A stretch of DNA of 64,000 nt from Planctomycetota bacterium. Its GTDB lineage: Bacteria > Planctomycetota > UBA1135 > UBA2386. The DNA lies in the NCBI GenBank assembly GCA_028281765.1, contig JANQJF010000055.1, positions 124,001 to 188,000 of the forward strand, given 5' to 3'. Each line of letters begins with the position of its first letter. Position 1 is the first letter of the stretch. Positions 59,827 to 64,000 of this stretch are shown here, one piece after another. Below the pieces are notes generated by a model. It saw only the letters and a list, made by a program, of their open reading frames with translations. It searched no databases and was not told where the DNA came from. Position numbers and translations under genes: made by a program.

Positions 59827-61797
59827 CTACAGGTCTTCCGGTGACCCGATCCGCCCCAAGAACGCGGACGCCACGACCACGTACGGCGAACCCAAGTAGA
59901 CCTGACCCGGACCCGAACGCCCCGGGAAGTTCCGGTTGATCGCCGAGATCGTGACCTGGTCCGGGCGATCCGACACGCCCGGACCCGCCTTGATGCAGGC
60001 GCCGCAGCTCGGATCGATGAGCTCGATGCCCGCGCCTTCGAACAGCGATACGTAGCCCATCGTCTCGGCGTAGTCGCGGATCCGCTGGCTGCCGAACTGG
60101 ATGTAGCACTTCACGGAGCCGGGGATCGCACGCCCGTTGTCGAGCGCCTTGCGGACGACGGACGCATACATGTCCATGTCCGCCTTCTTGCCGCCGGTGC
60201 ACGAGCCGCCGTACGCGATGTCGATCGAGACGTCGTCGCCGACCGTCCGAAGCGGGATGCCGTTCCGGGGGTCACCCGGCGTCGCGACCATCGGCTCGAG
60301 CTTCGACAGATCGATGTCGAAGCGCTTGCAGTAGGTCGCACCTTCGTCCGCGACGACGATCTGGTCGCGCAGCGTCGCGGCGTCGAGGCCGCGCTGCTCG
60401 ACGAGGTAGTCGACGACGATGTCGTCGGCTTCGATGATGCCGGTGAAGCTGCCGGCCTCGACCGCCATGTTGGTCAGCGTCGCGCGCTCGTCGAGCGACA
60501 TGTTCATCGTACCGTCGCCGCCGAATTCGAGCACCTTGCCGATGCCGTCGCCCGACTTGAAAAACTCGTCGCTGAGCAGCTCGAGGACGACGTCCTTCGC
60601 CGACACGCCTTCGCGCAGCGTGCCCGTGAGTTCGACGCGCACCGACTCGGGCACGCGGACGCGCACGTCCTTCGTGAACCACGAGTTCGCCATGTCGGTC
60701 GAGCCGACGCCGAATGCGAAGCAACCGAGCGCGCCCGCCATGCAGGTGTGCGAGTCGGTGCCGATCACGAGCTGACCGGGCTGGGCGAGCTCTTCGATCA
60801 CGATGTTGTGGCAGATACCCTCGGAGCCCGCCGGCTTGCCGTCGCGCTCGACCTCGCCGTAAAGGCGCACGCCCTGCCGTTCGCTGAACGACTGCTGCAC
60901 GGTCGCGAGGCTCGCGGCCTGTTCCTTGAGACCCATCTCGATGTGCTTCTTGGACATCACGCGATCGAGGAACGTCAGGTGGTCGCGAAACGCGAACACC
61001 GAGCCGGGATCCTGCACCGTCGCATCGTCCCCGAGCCCCATCTTGAACAGGGACTCCGCCATCGGCGTGACATACTCGTGGCTGAAGCGCACGTCGGTCC
61101 GCACGAACAGCGCGTCGCCCGGCTGCACAGCGGCGATCCCGAGCTGGCCGGTCTTCGCGTCGGCGATCGCCTTGTTCGCGACGATCTTCTCGCAGAGCGT
61201 CATCTTCCGCGCGGCGGTCTCGACCGCGGGCGGCGTGACCTCGCCGGCCAAACGCGCCTTGTTGTAGGCGAACAGCCCACCGTACTCGACGACCTTGGCG
61301 CCGATCGGATCGAAGCCCTGGGTGAACTCGGAGATCGGGATCTCCTCGCCCTTCTGGATGCGCTCGATCAGGCCGAAGTCCGTCGACGTCAACAGGCCGA
61401 TGTTCTGGCAGTTCTGGCCGTAGATCTTCTCGATGTTCTTCGCGATGACGAGCTGCACGCCCGCCTTGAGCTCGGAGAACGGCGCGGTCTCGCGGCTGGA
61501 GCCGCAGCCCTTCGAGACACCGCTGACGATGACGCCGAAGCCACCGTTCTTGATCGCGTCTTTCTCGATGAGACCACCGCGCAGGCCGACCAGGCAGTAG
61601 CGTGCGAGCGTCTCGTCGTAGTAGTAGCAGACCCACCCCGGCGTCAGCTCATCGGTCGAGATGTTGTCGATGAGCTTGCGGTTCGGGTCGTATTCGAGAT
61701 CGACCCCGTCGTAGAGCTGCGCGCGCAGCAGGTCGGGGTCCTCGGTGAGGTAGAGCACGCGGCCCTGGATCTTCACGTTGTCGCGGAGTTCGCTCAT
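59827..61797 (-). CDS. Fused aconitase / isopropylmalate isomerase family hydro-lyase, swivel domain first
   Basis: 656 residues. Residues ~1-170 are a LeuD-like swivel domain (GVSKGCGSSRETAPFSELKA, NIEKIYGQNCQNIGLLTSTD). The rest is the LeuC/aconitase catalytic part: FRDHLTFLDRVM, IGTDSHTCMAGALGCFAFGV, AYGGSCTGGKKADMDMY, DPSCGACIKAGPGV and AINRNFPGRSG. The cysteines in GGSC and CGAC are the expected 4Fe-4S ligands. The order swivel-then-catalytic is as in AcnB, but the AcnB HEAT prefix is missing and the length is short; AcnA has the opposite order. The substrate (citrate, isopropylmalate, homocitrate or methylcitrate) is not decided by sequence. It follows the thiolase gene by 18 bp. Confidence 0.85.
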   Translation of the reverse strand: MSELRDNVKIQGRVLYLTEDPDLLRAQLYDGVDLEYDPNRKLIDNISTDELTPGWVCYYYDETLARYCLVGLRGGLIEKDAIKNGGFGVIVSGVSKGCGSSRETAPFSELKAGVQLVIAKNIEKIYGQNCQNIGLLTSTDFGLIERIQKGEEIPISEFTQGFDPIGAKVVEYGGLFAYNKARLAGEVTPPAVETAARKMTLCEKIVANKAIADAKTGQLGIAAVQPGDALFVRTDVRFSHEYVTPMAESLFKMGLGDDATVQDPGSVFAFRDHLTFLDRVMSKKHIEMGLKEQAASLATVQQSFSERQGVRLYGEVERDGKPAGSEGICHNIVIEELAQPGQLVIGTDSHTCMAGALGCFAFGVGSTDMANSWFTKDVRVRVPESVRVELTGTLREGVSAKDVVLELLSDEFFKSGDGIGKVLEFGGDGTMNMSLDERATLTNMAVEAGSFTGIIEADDIVVDYLVEQRGLDAATLRDQIVVADEGATYCKRFDIDLSKLEPMVATPGDPRNGIPLRTVGDDVSIDIAYGGSCTGGKKADMDMYASVVRKALDNGRAIPGSVKCYIQFGSQRIRDYAETMGYVSLFEGAGIELIDPSCGACIKAGPGVSDRPDQVTISAINRNFPGRSGPGQVYLGSPYVVVASAFLGRIGSPEDL

Positions 61798-61815
61798 CAG
61801 TGTTCGCCGTCGTTC

Positions 61816-63012
61816 TCAGATTCGCTCGATGATCATCGCGATGCCCTGGCCACCGCCGATGCATGCGCTCGCGCAACCGAGCGTCTTGTCGCTGTCCTCG
61901 AGCTCACGCATCAGCGTCAGCAGGAGTCGGGTGCCCGTCGCGCCGAGGGGATGGCCGAGGGCGATCGCGCCACCGTTGACGTTGACCTTGTCCCGGTCGA
62001 GCCCGAGTTCCTTTTCTACGCCGAGGTACTGCGCGGAAAAAGCCTCGTTGATCTCGAACAGGTCGATGTCTCCGGTCGACAGCCCGGCTTTCTCGCAGGC
62101 CATACGGATCGCCGGAACCGGGCCGATACCCATCACTTCCGGAGGAACGCCCGCGACGGCCCACGAACGGATCTTCACCTTGGGCGCAACTCCGTGTGCC
62201 GCCGCATGGTCGGCCGAAGTCACGACGAGGCTCGCCGCGCCGTCGACGATGCCAGAGGCGTTGCCCGCAGTCACCGTTCCTTCCTTGCCGAACGCCGGCC
62301 GCAGCGCGCTCAGTCCCTCGATCGTCGTGTCCGGTTTGATGTGGTCGTCAGTGTCGACCGTGATCTCCTTGCGCCCCCGCTTGATTGTAATCGGCTCGAT
62401 CTCCGCGGCGAACTTGCCGGCCTTCACGGCTGCGGCGCCGAGCTGGTGACTGCGCAGCGCGAACTCGTCCTGGGCCTCGCGCGTGATGCCGTGCTTCTTC
62501 GCGACGTTCTCCGCGGTCTGCCCCATCAGGAACTTGCAGTGCGGATCGTAGAGCGCGGAGAAGAGCAGGTCCTGCATCTCCGGGTTCTGCCCGAAACGCG
62601 TGCCGGTGCGCAGTCCGTGCACGACGTGCGGCGCCTGACTCATGTTCTCGATGCCGCCGCCGATGCACATCGTCGCTTCGCCCATGCCGATCGAATGGCA
62701 CGCGGACAGGACCGACTGGATGCCGCTACCGCACAGTCGGTTGACGGTCAGCGCCGGCGTCTCGATCGGCACGCCCGCTTTCAGGCCGACATGACGCGCG
62801 CCATAGATCGCATCGTTGCTAGTCTGCAGCGCGTTGCCGATCACGACGTGATCGATCGCGTCGGCCGGCACGCCGGTTCGCGCGAGCGCGGCCTTGGTCG
62901 CGATCGCGCCGAGCTCGATCGCGCTGAGGTCTTGGAAGAGGCCGTAGCCGGGGGTGCCGCAGTACTCGGCCATGGGGGTACGAGCCCCGCCGAGGATGAC
63001 GAATTCTGTCAT
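61816..63012 (-). CDS. Acetyl-CoA acetyltransferase (thiolase)
   Basis: 398 residues, standard thiolase length. The active-site cysteine is Cys94 in NRLCGSGIQSVLSACHSIGM; the second-half motifs are NEAFSAQYLGVEKELGL (NEAF), VNVNGGAIALGHPLGATGTR (catalytic His) and CIGGGQGIAMIIE (second Cys). It joins two acetyl-CoA to acetoacetyl-CoA or cleaves 3-ketoacyl-CoA. It is the first gene before the fused hydro-lyase on the minus strand, suggesting a common role in acyl-CoA or 2-oxoacid metabolism. No clear Shine-Dalgarno sequence is visible. Confidence 0.94.
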   Translation of the reverse strand: MTEFVILGGARTPMAEYCGTPGYGLFQDLSAIELGAIATKAALARTGVPADAIDHVVIGNALQTSNDAIYGARHVGLKAGVPIETPALTVNRLCGSGIQSVLSACHSIGMGEATMCIGGGIENMSQAPHVVHGLRTGTRFGQNPEMQDLLFSALYDPHCKFLMGQTAENVAKKHGITREAQDEFALRSHQLGAAAVKAGKFAAEIEPITIKRGRKEITVDTDDHIKPDTTIEGLSALRPAFGKEGTVTAGNASGIVDGAASLVVTSADHAAAHGVAPKVKIRSWAVAGVPPEVMGIGPVPAIRMACEKAGLSTGDIDLFEINEAFSAQYLGVEKELGLDRDKVNVNGGAIALGHPLGATGTRLLLTLMRELEDSDKTLGCASACIGGGQGIAMIIERI

Positions 63013-63113
63013 CGGGGGGAGGGTAGACGCTGGGGGGCGGGGCGCAAGGTTCGGGTGGGTTTGGGGCAGTCGGGGCGCGGGTCACGGGGCAGGCGGCCCG
63101 ACCGGCCGCCCCC

Positions 63114-64000
63114 TCACGGCCGCACGGGCTGCGTCCAAGCCTGCTTCTTCTGCCCGTCGAACGCCGGATTCTCCGGCGCCACGCTCGCCGTCACCACCGC
63201 CCGCACGAACAGCTCATCCCCTTCCAACCGATAGCTCGCACGGCACCCCTCGACCCGAGCCAACACCGCACCGACGTCCGAGGAATACTCCCGCGTCGCC
63301 CGCACCGGCCGCCCCGACCCGTCGCACATCGGCTCCGAGCTCCCGTCGAACTCCGCGCGCGTCCCGATGAACTCCGTGACGAACGTCGCATCCCCATCGG
63401 CGACGATCTCCAGCGACAGCTCACTGCCGTCGAAGCTGACGTCGCGCAGCGTGACACCACTACTCGCGTAGAAGTCGCCGGCCTCGAGCGCCTCGATCAA
63501 CGCTTCGGGGCAGAGTTCGCACGCGCGGACCATGACCCACCCACGTCCGGGCGTGGATCCCATCGCGTTGAAGTAGTTGTGGCAGTCGTCGGTCGCGAGA
63601 CCGAGCAGCGGCGCCGCGCCGAACTCGCTGATGCGAATCGTGTTCGCGATGTCCCACATCCGCTCGACGCTCGCGTGCGTCGCGTCGCCGCGGTGACGCA
63701 CGCCGGGGTGGCCGTTGTAGACCTCGAAGAAGCGCTCTTCGGGTACGGCCGCGAGGTCCTCGGCCGTGACGGCCCAGCCGTAGTTCGGGTGATTCAGGTG
63801 GGCGAGGATCGGCGAACCGTTGAGCTCGGCCTGCGCGGCGATCGCGGCGAGATTGCGCCGAATGACGTCCCTCACGCTCTTGCCACCTCGCGGTGCGATC
63901 TTCTCACGCACGTTGGTCGCGTTGATGTGGATCGGCAACTTTCCGAATGAGTCTGTGATCTCCTCGGCGGTGATCAACAGGAACTCCTCGGGCTCCTCGA
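63114..64000 (-). CDS. PHP-domain metal-dependent hydrolase, C-terminal part (cut by window end)
   Basis: The frame stays open to the window edge (upstream residues read EEPEEFLLITAEEITDSFG), so the start lies beyond 64000; about 295 residues are visible. PHP-type metal motifs are ITAEEIT with an acidic ligand, HINATNV, SPILAHLNHPNYGW and LLGLATDDCHNYF. Residues after ~190 form a beta-rich tail (GVTLRDVSFDGSELSLEIVA). PHP domains are phosphoesterases or nucleases in bacteria, but such stand-alone secreted-type members (TrpH/CehA-like) often have unknown substrates. The N-terminus is missing, so export cannot be judged. Confidence 0.83.
   Translation of the reverse strand, partial: EEPEEFLLITAEEITDSFGKLPIHINATNVREKIAPRGGKSVRDVIRRNLAAIAAQAELNGSPILAHLNHPNYGWAVTAEDLAAVPEERFFEVYNGHPGVRHRGDATHASVERMWDIANTIRISEFGAAPLLGLATDDCHNYFNAMGSTPGRGWVMVRACELCPEALIEALEAGDFYASSGVTLRDVSFDGSELSLEIVADGDATFVTEFIGTRAEFDGSSEPMCDGSGRPVRATREYSSDVGAVLARVEGCRASYRLEGDELFVRAVVTASVAPENPAFDGQKKQAWTQPVRP

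Overview
The window is a dense, GC-rich stretch of bacterial chromosome with about 49 genes, almost no non-coding DNA and many 4-bp or 8-bp start/stop overlaps. The mix of genes points to a planctomycete-like bacterium: TIGR02999-type ECF sigma factors beside Ser/Thr kinases with one transmembrane helix, secreted FG-GAP propeller proteins, a Tat-exported Gfo/Idh/MocA oxidoreductase, a sialate O-acetylesterase, and a multihaem cytochrome c with a sorbosone/PQQ-type propeller. The repeated C-terminal beta-type domain on secreted proteins resembles what I recall from marine Planctomycetota of the Saltatorellus/Engelhardtia/Rohdeia kind. This placement is an inference from gene content; no rRNA or ribosomal marker is present.

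Layout. 1-2457 (minus): purA-uppS-cdsA, an overlapping housekeeping operon cut by the window start. 2587-6975: a divergent sigma-like protein, a lipoprotein, an N-methylhydantoinase B homologue and an isopropylmalate/isocitrate dehydrogenase. 7185-11735: a 14-repeat FG-GAP protein, then a REP-associated tyrosine transposase gene between two roughly 200-bp inverted repeats, then a carboxymuconolactone-decarboxylase-like gene broken by a one-base frameshift. The last sits directly before an ECF41 sigma factor gene (11746-12603). 12610-19187 (minus): a signalling operon of cytosolic ECF sigma factor, Ser/Thr kinase, membrane-tethered ECF sigma factor, and a secreted acyltransferase/beta-lactamase-fold fusion hydrolase. 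19271-25851: an ankyrin lipoprotein, a secreted esterase, an H1-like basic protein, an arylsulfotransferase-like protein, a lipoprotein and a stand-alone copy of the recurring secreted domain. 25934-32923: a propionyl-CoA synthetase-type ligase, a membrane protein, and the pentahaem cytochrome plus propeller pair. 32933-44682 (all minus): FG-GAP protein, GNAT-cNMP-binding fusion, M20 amidohydrolase, secreted proteins, MocA oxidoreductase, and an operon of tandem-repeat secreted protein, ECF sigma and zinc-finger anti-sigma. 44744-47010: an osmoprotectant-type ABC transporter in which substrate-binding protein and permease are fused. 47032-51319: a BlaI/BlaR-like pair whose sensor end is built of STN-like domains, a double TACA-N2-TGTA operator, and a divergent sialate O-acetylesterase. 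51323-59749: a TPR protein, a Ser/Thr kinase with TPRs, a small secreted protein, and two paralogous FG-GAP proteins that flank a HEAT-like protein and share a duplicated promoter. 59827-64000: a fused aconitase/isopropylmalate-isomerase, a thiolase and a PHP-domain protein cut by the window end.

Themes. Three sigma-factor loci and two receptor-like kinases show heavy investment in envelope signalling. At least eight secreted proteins appear to carry the same C-terminal domain, which I regard as the most interesting general signal. The M56/STN/BlaI module and the sigma-kinase-tethered-sigma-hydrolase operon are the best candidates for under-described regulatory systems.
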